From Candidatus Desulforudis audaxviator MP104C (lineage in GTDB: Bacteria; Bacillota; Desulfotomaculia; Desulfotomaculales; Desulforudaceae): a stretch of DNA of 64,000 nt. A program made the position numbers and the translations under genes. Shown here piece by piece: positions 56,147-64,000 of the stretch; position 1 is the stretch's first letter; every line of letters begins with the position of its first letter. The stretch covers positions 248,001 to 312,000 of the forward strand of contig NC_010424.1 of NCBI RefSeq assembly GCF_000018425.1, written 5' to 3'. The notes beneath the pieces were generated by a model. That model worked only from the letters and a program-made list of their open reading frames with translations, had not been told where the DNA came from and did not search any database.

Positions 56147-57094
56147 TTACGCCGACTTAAATTCGCTGATCAGGCGCTCAAAGATCTTGCTCACCGGTAG
56201 GATATCCTTGATCTTGTACACGTTTTTGCCGGCGAAGACAATGCCCTGGTCGATCAGTCCGATCCGGCTGTTTTCCAGAGCCTGGATGATACAGTACTCC
56301 TTGGAGCAGACTTTGAGGCACTTCTTGCATTCCACCGGTTTCAGCATGGCGCCGCCCTGTTCGATCAGGCTGGTGAAAGTGTTGCGTAGCGCCCGGCCGG
56401 GCATGCCCACCGGGCTCTTGATGACGATGACGTCATCGGCGTTGGCCTTAAGGTAGTGCTGTTTGAAGGCGTCCGAGACGGCGCACTCGGTACTCAACAC
56501 AAAACGGGTGGCCATCTGCACCCCATCTGCCCCCATCCTGACCATGTCCGCGATGTCCCGCCCGCTGATGATGCCTCCCGCGGCAATCACCGGTATATTC
56601 ACTGCGGAACGGATCTCGGGCAGGATTTCCGCGGTCGACCGCTCGGTACCTAGGTGCCCCCCGGCGTCCCCGCTCTCGGCGACCACCGCCGCGGCCCCTA
56701 GTTTTTCGGCCATTTTAGCCAACCGGGCGGAGGAGACGATGGACACTATCGGTACCCGGCCTTCCCGGCCCCAGTCAAAAACATCCCGGGAAAAACCGGC
56801 CCCCGTGAAAATAACGTCGATTTTTTCCTTTATTGAGGCAGCGATCAGATCGGCGAAGTTCCGGATGGCATACATCACGTTCACCCCGATGATGCCCCGG
56901 GTCATGCTCCTGGTCTTGCGGATCTCCGCGATCAACTCGTCGACGGTCATGCCGGTGGCGCCGATGATCCCGATCCCGCCGGCGTTGGCCACGGCCGAAA
57001 CGAGAGGGGCGGTCGAGACCTTGTAGGCCATTCCGCCCTGGATGATCGGATAACGCGGGATCAAATCGCCGATCTTAAGGGTTGGGAAATTCAA
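56147..57094 (-). CDS. Nitronate monooxygenase / FabK-like flavoprotein
   Basis: 315-residue FMN TIM-barrel of the 2-nitropropane dioxygenase family. TTG 57094 behind GGAGGAA is preferred over TTG 57109. Motifs: YPIIQGGMAYKVSTAPLVSA, VVAESGDAGGHLGT (catalytic and FMN loop) and VIAAGGIISGRDIADMVRMG. The C-terminus carries four cysteines (CKKC, then VCSKEYC), unlike simple nitronate monooxygenases, so a metal site or a different substrate is possible. Family members include FabK enoyl-ACP reductases; no fatty-acid genes lie nearby. Confidence 0.85.
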   Translation of the reverse strand: MNFPTLKIGDLIPRYPIIQGGMAYKVSTAPLVSAVANAGGIGIIGATGMTVDELIAEIRKTRSMTRGIIGVNVMYAIRNFADLIAASIKEKIDVIFTGAGFSRDVFDWGREGRVPIVSIVSSARLAKMAEKLGAAAVVAESGDAGGHLGTERSTAEILPEIRSAVNIPVIAAGGIISGRDIADMVRMGADGVQMATRFVLSTECAVSDAFKQHYLKANADDVIVIKSPVGMPGRALRNTFTSLIEQGGAMLKPVECKKCLKVCSKEYCIIQALENSRIGLIDQGIVFAGKNVYKIKDILPVSKIFERLISEFKSA

Positions 57095-57369
57095 ATCATG
57101 TTCCTCCAAAATTCGGGTCTAGACCAATTAAAGCAGATGAAGAGCCATTTGGCAAATGTTTTCTTGAATCCAAGTGTATTCTTCGTCGGCTGCCGAAATT
57201 GATGCGTTCCGGTCCAACACGAACTACACTAAGAATTTGCCGCGCTTTCACTAATTCCTTCTTGGGACCTTGTTTATCCAACACATTATCAGGAGGCAGG
57301 AGTTCGGGCCGAAGCGGCGAAAACTGTGTTTGTTCCCCAACCGCGACAACCGGCCGGGGTGGTGGGAAG

Positions 57370-58023
57370 ATGATCAAGAGTCCAGTGCCCTGCCGCCTGT
57401 TATGTTCCGAGTGCCTGGCCACCTTTCCGGCCGAGGTCATGGAGATGACCGGAACCGGGGGCTGGCTGGAAAGCGATCTCTGTTACCAGTCCCACGGCAC
57501 TTTCCCCTACCCTTACCTTGTGGCCGTCTGTCCCTGCTGCGGTTGGGCGGCGTACATCCGGGACTTTGAAAAGCTGGCCTATCTGCCGCGCTATTCGGGC
57601 GGCATAATGGCCAAAGCGCTTCGCGATTACCTGCGTGAGGACCGTCTGCGCTTTCCCGGTTCAAAGAAGTACTCCCTGGCGGCGGCGTCCTATGCCCGTG
57701 CGGGTGCGCCGCCGGTATTTATCGGGGACCTCCACCTGCGTGCGGTGTGGTGCGCCCGCCAAGAGCGCAGCCCGGAGGTGGAAGACCACCATCTGGAAGC
57801 GGCCCTGCTCTGGTTTGAAAGGGCCCAGGCTGGGGGGCTTTCGGGTTTTGAGGCGGCCCGGGCGGCCTATCTGCTGGGGGAACTGAACCGGAGGCTTTCA
57901 CGGTTTGACGAGGCGGTGCGCTGGTTCAACCGGGTCGATCCCGCCCCGGTCTGGCTGCGGTCCTGGGCCGAAAGGATGTGCCTCCTGGCCCGGGAGAAAA
58001 ACTTCGTGCTCCAGGTGCTGTAA
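57370..58023 (+). CDS. DUF2225-family protein
   Basis: 217 residues from ATG 57370 (MIKSPVPCRLLCSECLATFP); the frame extends upstream without support. The N-terminal half holds cysteine pairs (CSEC, CPCC) that probably bind zinc. The C-terminal half is helical and repeat-like (LEAALLWFERAQAGGLSGF; LNRRLSRFDEAVRWFNRV), like TPR units. DUF2225 proteins are common in Clostridia; function unknown. About 95 bp upstream of ftsE. Confidence 0.85.
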   Translation: MIKSPVPCRLLCSECLATFPAEVMEMTGTGGWLESDLCYQSHGTFPYPYLVAVCPCCGWAAYIRDFEKLAYLPRYSGGIMAKALRDYLREDRLRFPGSKKYSLAAASYARAGAPPVFIGDLHLRAVWCARQERSPEVEDHHLEAALLWFERAQAGGLSGFEAARAAYLLGELNRRLSRFDEAVRWFNRVDPAPVWLRSWAERMCLLAREKNFVLQVL

Positions 58024-58118
58024 GAATCAGGCGCCCCGAGTTTTTTCCCACTTTTAGAGGAATTTTGTGCAAGTTGTCGAAGTAGTTCACCGGCATCCGG
58101 GCCAAGGAGTGCTTTAGC

Positions 58119-58805
58119 TTGATCCATCTCTTTAACGTTTCCAAGGTCTATCCCAACGGTACCGTGGCCGTTTTCGATATCAACCTGAGAATCAACAAGG
58201 GCGAATTCGTGTTTCTGGTCGGCCCCAGCGGGGCTGGCAAATCGACGCTGACCAGGCTGATCTTCCGGGAACAACTCCCGACTTCCGGCCAGATTTACTT
58301 CCGGGAACGTAACGTTCTGCGCTTGCGGCAGCGGGAACTGCTGGCGCTGAGGCGTCAGATCGGGATGGTGTTCCAGGACTTCCGGCTGCTGCCCCGGAAA
58401 ACGGTGTTTGAAAACGTGGCCTTTGCGCTGGAGGTGCTCGGCCGGTCGCGGCGAGTGATCCGGGAACAGGTACCGCTAGCGTTGGCTCAGGTGGGCCTGA
58501 CGGGGAAAGAGGACGCTTTTCCCGCCGAACTGTCGGGCGGGGAACAGCAACGGGTGGGCGTGGCCCGCGCGATTGTCAAGAAACCGCTGCTGATCCTGGC
58601 GGACGAACCCACCGGCAACCTGGATCCGGACACCTCTTGGGAACTAATGGAGCTTTTCGAGCGCGTCAACCGTGACGGCACCACCGTGGTGATCGCCACC
58701 CACGCCTGGGACATTGTGAACCGGATGCGCAAACGGGTGGTGGCGCTCGAAAACGGTCGTCTGGTACGGGACGAAGAGCAGGGGAGTTACAGCCATGGGG
58801 CTTAA
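58119..58805 (+). CDS. ftsE: Cell division ATP-binding protein FtsE
   Basis: 228-residue ABC ATPase of the FtsEX complex. TTG 58119 behind AAGGAGTG. Walker A GPSGAGKSTLTRL near residue 36, FQDFRLLP, signature LSGGEQQRVGVARAI, Walker B ILADEPTGNLD, H-loop ATHAWDIV. Overlaps ftsX by 11 bases. Confidence 0.96.
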   Translation: MIHLFNVSKVYPNGTVAVFDINLRINKGEFVFLVGPSGAGKSTLTRLIFREQLPTSGQIYFRERNVLRLRQRELLALRRQIGMVFQDFRLLPRKTVFENVAFALEVLGRSRRVIREQVPLALAQVGLTGKEDAFPAELSGGEQQRVGVARAIVKKPLLILADEPTGNLDPDTSWELMELFERVNRDGTTVVIATHAWDIVNRMRKRVVALENGRLVRDEEQGSYSHGA

Positions 58806-59682
58806 CTCCCTGTGGTACTGCCTTCGTCAGACTTTTGTATCCCTGAACCGGAATTGCTGGCTTGGGGTGGCGTCCACGGCGATGATCGCGGTCACCCTGG
58901 TGATCCTGGGTACATTTCTCCTGGTGGCGGTGAACGCCGGCCACTTCATGCGGAGCATCGAGTCCACCGTGGAAATCAACGTGTTTCTGGAGGATGGGGC
59001 CGATGTCCGGGATCTCCGGCAGCGGTTGGACGGTCTGCAGGGGGTGGAGCAATACACCTTTGTGTCCAAGGAGCAGGCGCTGCGGGAACTGAAGAAGTCG
59101 TTCGGCGAGAAAAGCGACCTGCTGGCCGGTTTCGAGGGCGAGAACAACCCCCTCCCCGATAGTTTCCGGGTGAAAGCCCAGGAGGCCGGGCTGGTGCCGG
59201 CACTGGCGCACCAGATCTCCTTTTTCCCGGGCGTGAATAAGGTCCGTTACGGTGAGGAGTATGTCGAACGATTGGTCGAAGTCGTGCGCTGGGTCAATGT
59301 GATCGCACTGGGTGCGGTAATTCTACTGGCCGCCGCCGCTGTGTTCCTGATTGTAACCACCATCCGCCTGTCGCTGGTGGCGCGGGAGGATGAGGTCGGC
59401 ATCATGAAATACCTCGGGGCGAGCAACTGGTTCGTCCGCTCCCCGTTTATGATGGAGGGGATGTTCGTCGGCTTGGCCGGCGCGCTGATTGCGGTGACGG
59501 TGTTGGGGTGGGCTTATTACTGTCTGCTGGTCGAGCTGCAAGGGGTGGACCTGATCTTTTTCCTGCGGCCGGTCACCGACCGGGAGACGCTGGGACCCCT
59601 TTTCCTCGGGCTTCTGGGCCTGGGGGTCCTGATGGGGGGCGTTGGCAGCTGGATTTCCCTGCGGAAATTCCTGCGGGTTTAG
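58795..59682 (+). CDS. ftsX: Cell division protein FtsX
   Basis: 295-residue membrane partner with four helices (about 21-45, 175-200, 225-248, 270-290) and an extracellular loop between the first two. Permease-like fold, MKYLGASNWFVRSPFMMEG between helices 2 and 3. FtsEX uses ATP to activate peptidoglycan hydrolases; the LytM-type gene directly downstream is the likely target. Confidence 0.95.
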   Translation: MGLNSLWYCLRQTFVSLNRNCWLGVASTAMIAVTLVILGTFLLVAVNAGHFMRSIESTVEINVFLEDGADVRDLRQRLDGLQGVEQYTFVSKEQALRELKKSFGEKSDLLAGFEGENNPLPDSFRVKAQEAGLVPALAHQISFFPGVNKVRYGEEYVERLVEVVRWVNVIALGAVILLAAAAVFLIVTTIRLSLVAREDEVGIMKYLGASNWFVRSPFMMEGMFVGLAGALIAVTVLGWAYYCLLVELQGVDLIFFLRPVTDRETLGPLFLGLLGLGVLMGGVGSWISLRKFLRV

Positions 59683-59764
59683 CAATAAGCGGCCTTGAGC
59701 CGTGACCTTCAGCAACCGATAGAAAAAGTGACCGATCCGTGTTTCCGGAAGGAGGCTCCCGGTT

Positions 59765-60889
59765 TTGCGCCGTTCCTGGATCACCGCCGGATTGATCGCG
59801 GTCCTGCTCCTCGTCTTCGCCGGTTCGTATACGCTGGCCTACGGCGGGTTGGAGCAGCAGTTGGAGCAGACGCGGCGGCAACTTGAATCGGCCCGGCAGC
59901 GGACCGAATCGGTCCGTGGCGAGGTGCGCCACTTCACCCGGGAGATCGCGGTCATCGACAATTCAATTAAGGGCCGGTTGTTGCGGATTGATCAGTTGAC
60001 CGCCCTGCTGCACGAGGTGACGGCGCGCTTGAAGGAAGCCGAGAGCGAACTTGCCGACGCCGAGGCCCGGCTGCAGGAGATGAATGCGCTGTTTGCGGCC
60101 CGGGTCCGCAGCGCCTACGAAAACGGGAACATCACCTACCTGGAGGTGTTGTTGGGTGCCCAAAGTTTCAACGAATTCGTTACCCGGGTCGAGTTCTTAA
60201 AGGAGATCCTGGCCCGGGACGTGGCCCTAATCGAGCAGATTGAAGAGGAACGGCTGGCGATTGAACGCCAGAAAGAGGCCATCGAGGAGCGGCGGGCGCA
60301 GGTGCAGTCCCTGCGTTCCGAGCAGGAAGCGGCCTACCGGTCCCTTTTGAACGAGCAGCGGGAGAAAGAATCCCTGCTCGCCGTCGCCCGCGGCAACCTG
60401 GCGCAGTTCGAGGCCGAAGTAGACAAGCTGGAACGCGAAGAACAGGAGATCTTGCGCCAGATCGCCCTGCAGCGGGCGGGTAAGGATGTTCTGCATACCG
60501 GCAAGTTCGCCTGGCCGGTTCCAAACTATACCCGGGTGTCCTCGGACTTCGGCTGGCGCCGGCACCCGATCCTGGGAGTGCAGCGGTTCCACGACGGCAT
60601 CGACATCCCGGCGCCCTACGGGGCGGCGGTGGTGGCGGGGGGCACCGGGCGGGTCCTTTACGTGGGTACCCTCCGGGGTTACGGCAACGTGATCGTGCTC
60701 GACCACGGCGGGGGCGTGACCACGCTCTACGCCCATCTGTCTACCATGGGGGTCAGCGAGGGCCAAATAGTGGCCCAAGGCGAAACTATCGCTCGGGTCG
60801 GCAGCACCGGCCTTTCCACCGGACCACACCTCCACTTTACCGTTCGGGAGCACGGAGAGGTTGTCAGTCCCTGGAATTATCTCCGGTAA
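59765..60889 (+). CDS. Murein hydrolase activator/LytM-type peptidase (EnvC-like, M23)
   Basis: 374 residues. TTG 59765 behind AAGGAGGCTCC. A signal peptide spans about residues 1-26. Residues 28-240 are two coiled coils. The C-terminal M23 domain (about 255-370) keeps metal ligands: [16 protein letters not shown] and HLHFTVRE. The coiled-coil plus M23 layout directly after ftsEX matches EnvC/PcsB-type FtsEX effectors. Ligands are mostly present, so it may be catalytic itself. Confidence 0.92.
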   Translation: MRRSWITAGLIAVLLLVFAGSYTLAYGGLEQQLEQTRRQLESARQRTESVRGEVRHFTREIAVIDNSIKGRLLRIDQLTALLHEVTARLKEAESELADAEARLQEMNALFAARVRSAYENGNITYLEVLLGAQSFNEFVTRVEFLKEILARDVALIEQIEEERLAIERQKEAIEERRAQVQSLRSEQEAAYRSLLNEQREKESLLAVARGNLAQFEAEVDKLEREEQEILRQIALQRAGKDVLHTGKFAWPVPNYTRVSSDFGWRRHPILGVQRFHDGIDIPAPYGAAVVAGGTGRVLYVGTLRGYGNVIVLDHGGGVTTLYAHLSTMGVSEGQIVAQGETIARVGSTGLSTGPHLHFTVREHGEVVSPWNYLR

Positions 60890-60915
60890 ACGGTTTACCG
60901 GCTAAAGTCACCGCG

Positions 60916-60943
60916 GGGCCGCCTCGGGGCGGCCCTTAGTCTT
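60916..60943 (+). terminator. Probable terminator after the M23 peptidase gene
   Basis: GGGCCGCC (60916-60923) and GGCGGCCC (60928-60935) with a TCGG loop, followed by TTAGTCTT. The T-run is weak. Confidence 0.6.
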
Positions 60944-60975
60944 GCGCGGTTGTAATTTGGGACGGGCTAAGATAG

Positions 60976-60981
60976 TATAAT
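60976..60981 (+). promoter_or_regulatory. Consensus -10 box upstream of ctpA
   Basis: TATAAT at 60976-60981. No good -35 box stands at 16-18 bp. If used, transcription would begin near 60988, only about 9 bases before ATG 60997, which favours one of the later starts of ctpA. Confidence 0.4.
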
Positions 60982-60996
60982 AGCGTACCTAACCCT

Positions 60997-62151
60997 ATGC
61001 TACGGTGGTGTTTTATATTGCCTCGCCGGCAGTCGATGCGTTGGTTCTTTTACGGGATGGGGTCACTCCTGGTCGGGGCGGTCATCGTCCTGAACTTCGC
61101 GGTGTTTACCAACTTCAAACAACTGGGCAACCTGGTCCAGGTGGTTCGCCTGGTGCACGCCGAGTACCTGGAGGCGATGGACAGCGAGCGGATGATTGAA
61201 GGCGCCATCCGCGGCGTGGTGGAGGCCCTGGACGACCCGTATTCGGTATACCTGGAGCCGGAAACCTACGCCCGGTTTATGGAACAGGTGAAGGGCTCCT
61301 TCGGCGGCATCGGGATCCTGGTCGGGTACCGTGACGAAGGGCTGACCGTGGTCCGCCCGTACGAGGGCACCCCCGCGGCCGAGGCCGGGCTTCGGGCCGG
61401 AGATGTGATCCTGGCCGTGGACGGCAAGGATACCCGGGATATGGACCTGGAAACCGCGGTGATGCTGATGCGCGGCGAGGTGGGCACTCAGGTGCGGCTT
61501 ACGATTCGGCGGGACAGTAGCGGGGAACCGCTGGAGTTTATGGTGGTCCGGCGGCAGATCCAGGTTCCGACGGTGGAGGGGGAACTCAAGGACGGTGGGA
61601 TCGGCTATGTGGTCATCAGTCAGTTCACCGAAAAGACGGGCGGTGAGTTGGCCTACCTGTTGAACAGCTTTGAGAGCGGCCTGCGCGGCCTGATCCTGGA
61701 CCTGCGTGACAACCCGGGCGGTGACCTGATGGCGGCGGTCGAGGTGGCCGACCTCTTCCTGGGCACCGGCCCGATCGTGCACATCGACTACCGTACCGGC
61801 GAAGACGAGACTTACTACGCTGAAAAACACCGTCTGGAAGTGCCGCTGGTGGTGCTGATCAACCGGACCACGGCCAGCGCCGCCGAAATTGTGGCTGGCG
61901 CGGTCAAAGATACGAAATCCGGCATCCTGATCGGCACCCAGACTTACGGCAAAGGGGTGGTACAAAACGTATTCCCGCTCCGGAACGGGGCCGGCCTGAA
62001 ACTGACCACGGCCCGCTACCTGACGCCTTTGGGTTACGACCTGAACCGGAAGGGGATCAAGCCCCATATCGAGGTGGAGGATTCGGCCGATTTCGAGTCC
62101 GATCCGCAGCTTGAGAAAGCCCTGGAAATCCTGAAAGCGGGGCTAAAATAA
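60997..62151 (+). CDS. ctpA: C-terminal processing peptidase (S41)
   Basis: 384-residue serine protease. A membrane anchor near the N-terminus (MGSLLVGAVIVLNFAVF), a PDZ domain (about 95-180; GGIGILVGYRDEGLTVV), then the S41 core with the catalytic Ser in TTASAAEIVAGAV near 290 and Lys in GTQTYGKGVVQ near 315. The start is uncertain: ATG 60997 has no ribosome site; TTG 61018 follows GGTGGTG; ATG 61036 begins at the anchor. In Bacillus ctpB follows ftsEX and precedes minJ, as here. Confidence 0.92.
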   Translation: MLRWCFILPRRQSMRWFFYGMGSLLVGAVIVLNFAVFTNFKQLGNLVQVVRLVHAEYLEAMDSERMIEGAIRGVVEALDDPYSVYLEPETYARFMEQVKGSFGGIGILVGYRDEGLTVVRPYEGTPAAEAGLRAGDVILAVDGKDTRDMDLETAVMLMRGEVGTQVRLTIRRDSSGEPLEFMVVRRQIQVPTVEGELKDGGIGYVVISQFTEKTGGELAYLLNSFESGLRGLILDLRDNPGGDLMAAVEVADLFLGTGPIVHIDYRTGEDETYYAEKHRLEVPLVVLINRTTASAAEIVAGAVKDTKSGILIGTQTYGKGVVQNVFPLRNGAGLKLTTARYLTPLGYDLNRKGIKPHIEVEDSADFESDPQLEKALEILKAGLK

Positions 62152-62152
62152 G

Positions 62153-63400
62153 ATGGCTCCTGGGGGTTTCCCCTTTGAATGGGCGTTGGGGGCCGTGTTC
62201 ACCTCGGTGGTGCACGCCCTGTTCCACCCCCTGTTCTGGCTGGTCATCGTGCTGGTTGCTTTTCAGTACCGGCGCATCGCCCAGTTACGGGCCGGTTTCT
62301 TTGGGGCCCGCGGCAACTCTATCCTGGCCGACACCCTGACCGCCACCGCCTACGGGTTCGGCGGCGGGCTGATTGGCGGTTACCTCATCTTCCTGACCGG
62401 AATAACCATTCACGGTTCCGGGCTGTTTTACCTCCTGCCGGTAGCCATACTGCTCATGCTGGTCAATCCGCGCCTGCTCTGTTTCGCTTACGGCGGCGGG
62501 GTGCTGGCCGTCAGCAACCTGCTGTTCGGTTTCCCGGATATCAGTATTCCCACCGTGATGGCCTTGGTGGCCATCCTCCACTTTGTCGAGAGCATATTGA
62601 TCCTGGCCAGCGGGCACCTGGGTGCGGTGCCCGCCTACATCCGCCTCCCCGGAGGACGGATAGTCGGGGGCTTCACCCTGCAAAAGTTCTGGCCGATCCC
62701 GATTGTCGCCCTGACCATCGTTACGGGTACCATGGCCCCCGGAATGGAACTGGTGGCGATGCCCGAATGGTGGCCGCTGATCAAACCGGACTTGCCGTTT
62801 GGCACTGGCACTGGCACCGTGGTCTTCGCCATGATGACCCTGGTGGCCGGCCTGGGCTACGCGGACATTGCCACCTCCCGCCTACCCGCCGACAAGACCC
62901 GGATCAGCGCCCTATACCTGGCCGGCTACAGCGTCACGCTGTTCGTCCTGGCCGTACTGGCCCTGTCCGGAGGCGGGGCCGCTTGGCTGGCGGCCCTTTT
63001 CGCCCCGCTTGGTCACGAACTCATTATTCACATCAGCAAACACATGGAACTGCACAGCCGCCCCCTGTTTGTACCCCATCCGGCCGGGTTGATGGTCCTG
63101 GACGTTTTGCCGCACTCGCCCGCCTGGCGGGCGGGTATCAGGTCCGGGGACGTCATCGTGGAGATCAACGGCTTCCGGGTGCACACCCGCGCCGATATGC
63201 ACCCGGCCCTGGTGCAACCCGGGCTCAAGGAAGTCGGGTACCTGCGGCGGGGAACCCACTTCCGGCGGGAGAACGTGCGGCTTTCCGCGGGAGAGTTGTT
63301 CGGGGTGATGCCGGTGCCCGAAGGTACCGAGCGGGTCTACCTGGAACTGGACGGCACGCCGCCGGTCAAGCGCTGGCTGGAACGCTGGCGGGGCGTATGA
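62153..63400 (+). CDS. MinJ-like polytopic membrane protein with PDZ domain
   Basis: 415 residues. About eight hydrophobic segments cover residues 10-300; a PDZ domain occupies about 310-385 (VLDVLPHSPAWRAGIRSGDVIVEINGFRV). This architecture and the position after ctpA match Bacillus MinJ, which links DivIVA to MinCD at division sites. Sequence identity is not assessed. ATG 62153 lies one base after the ctpA stop, so the genes are coupled. Confidence 0.8.
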   Translation: MAPGGFPFEWALGAVFTSVVHALFHPLFWLVIVLVAFQYRRIAQLRAGFFGARGNSILADTLTATAYGFGGGLIGGYLIFLTGITIHGSGLFYLLPVAILLMLVNPRLLCFAYGGGVLAVSNLLFGFPDISIPTVMALVAILHFVESILILASGHLGAVPAYIRLPGGRIVGGFTLQKFWPIPIVALTIVTGTMAPGMELVAMPEWWPLIKPDLPFGTGTGTVVFAMMTLVAGLGYADIATSRLPADKTRISALYLAGYSVTLFVLAVLALSGGGAAWLAALFAPLGHELIIHISKHMELHSRPLFVPHPAGLMVLDVLPHSPAWRAGIRSGDVIVEINGFRVHTRADMHPALVQPGLKEVGYLRRGTHFRRENVRLSAGELFGVMPVPEGTERVYLELDGTPPVKRWLERWRGV

Positions 63401-63518
63401 TTGACCGGCGGAATGAGTACGGTTACTGTAGTGGCCCTTGGTTCACAATACCGGTTTTTGTTGGGCTTGAACGGCGGCCGGGTTGAAAGGCACCGTTTCA
63501 GCCTGCAGCCGGGGCGGA

Positions 63519-63548
63519 TTGACAGTAAGGAGGCACAAAAAATATAAT
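63519..63548 (+). promoter_or_regulatory. Full-consensus promoter of cooT
   Basis: TTGACA (63519-63524), 18-bp spacer, TATAAT (63543-63548). Both hexamers match the consensus fully. An AAGGAGG motif lies inside the spacer and belongs to no gene. The cooT start is 45 bases downstream. Confidence 0.85.
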
Positions 63549-63592
63549 TCTTCGTAGTATCATCCTTCTTGACACGGGGGCGTGAACACGGA

Positions 63593-63781
63593 ATGTGTGA
63601 AGCAAACGCATATCTTTTGACTACGGACGGCGAGGAACTGATCCTGGAATCGGTGGACCGGGTGGTGCCGCATGAGGACGGGCTCCTGCTGGAGGACATT
63701 TTCGGCCGGCGCAAGATTATCAACGCCCGGATTCGTGAACTGGCCCTGGTGGATCACAAGATCATCCTGGAGCGCGGGTAG
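63593..63781 (+). CDS. CooT-family nickel-binding protein
   Basis: 62-residue protein. ATG 63593 gives MCEANAYLLTTDGEELILES; the Met-Cys N-terminus with Cys2 is the nickel site of CooT proteins, which supports this start over an upstream TTG. CooT helps nickel insertion into CO dehydrogenase in Rhodospirillum; here no cooC, cooJ or cooS lies nearby. Its promoter is unusually strong. Confidence 0.85.
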   Translation: MCEANAYLLTTDGEELILESVDRVVPHEDGLLLEDIFGRRKIINARIRELALVDHKIILERG

Positions 63782-63819
63782 CGGTCTTTGCCGGAACCGT
63801 CGTGGAGGTGAGGGATCCT

Positions 63820-64000
63820 GTGCTGGAATTGCGCTCCGGACAGCTGAGCCTGGAAGACCTTGATGGGCCACAGGCGCTGGAAGACCTGCGGGAAATGATG
63901 TCCGACTGCCGGGAGTGCGGCCTGCACGCGGGCCGGACAAACTTGGTATTCGGGGAAGGCCACCCCCGGGCGCGGCTGATGTTGATCGGCGAAGGGCCCG
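63820..64000 (+). CDS. Uracil-DNA glycosylase family 4, N-terminal part
   Basis: The first 60 codons of a gene that runs out of the window. GTG 63820 behind GGAGGTGAGGG. Residues include the first two iron-sulfur cysteines (DCRECGLHAGRTN) and the start of the active site FGEGHPRARLMLIGEGP, typical of the 4Fe-4S family 4 uracil glycosylases. GTG 63802 is also in frame. Confidence 0.88.
   Translation, partial: MLELRSGQLSLEDLDGPQALEDLREMMSDCRECGLHAGRTNLVFGEGHPRARLMLIGEGP

Overview
The window is a high-GC (about 60%) Firmicute chromosome segment. Evidence is the Bacillus/Clostridia-type order of the ribosomal super-operon, zinc-binding S14, frequent GTG/TTG starts with strong Shine-Dalgarno sites, SLH-domain surface protein, ftsEX-ctp-minJ order, futalosine-pathway menaquinone genes, a tungsten-type aldehyde:ferredoxin oxidoreductase and a CooT protein. 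Together these suggest an anaerobic, probably thermophilic or subsurface member of the Desulfotomaculum/Pelotomaculum/Desulforudis group; the resemblance to Candidatus Desulforudis is an impression from gene content, not a database result.

Layout. (1) 1-2843: 3' part of rpoC. (2) 2933-4725: insertion sequence copy 1. (3) 4741-25651: translation cluster with a consensus promoter, then L7Ae-like, rpsL, rpsG, fusA, tuf, the S10-spc-alpha genes (rpsJ to rplQ, with secY, map, a KOW protein and infA), truA and smpB. An unusual 294-bp non-coding insert sits between rplN and rplX. (4) 25656-27447: insertion sequence copy 2, same orientation and nearly identical. (5) 27464-27917: ssrA (tmRNA) with promoter and terminator. 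(6) 28029-31158: a two-gene SNF2/RapA-like helicase module. (7) 31247-41918: zinc-ribbon remnant, mqnD-mqnB, HDAC-like hydrolase, SLH protein, CBS protein, trkH-trkA, and a cyclotransferase-glycosyltransferase fusion. (8) 42048-48956: asparaginase-like remnant, small hypothetical, UspA-membrane fusion with a sodium:solute symporter, an ECF Co/Ni transporter (cbiM-cbiQ-cbiO) behind a terminator-bearing leader, and an SDR. (9) 49069-57094, minus strand: moeB/thiF-like, moaD-like, AOR, a CoA-disulfide reductase-rhodanese fusion, threonine synthase and a nitronate monooxygenase. (10) 57370-64000, plus strand: DUF2225, ftsE, ftsX, a LytM-type hydrolase, ctpA, a MinJ-like PDZ membrane protein, cooT and the start of a family 4 uracil-DNA glycosylase.

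The genes form functional sets: translation and trans-translation (tuf, fusA, smpB, ssrA), potassium uptake (trkA/trkH), menaquinone synthesis, tungsten enzyme maturation, metal uptake, and division-site peptidoglycan hydrolysis (FtsEX plus LytM). The most striking structural feature is the essential ribosomal cluster enclosed by two direct, near-identical IS copies, each with its own target duplication. The least explained elements are the structured cbiM leader, the insert inside the S10 operon, a family of short GGGG/CCCC palindromes, and overlapping palindromes downstream of the CoA-disulfide reductase promoter.
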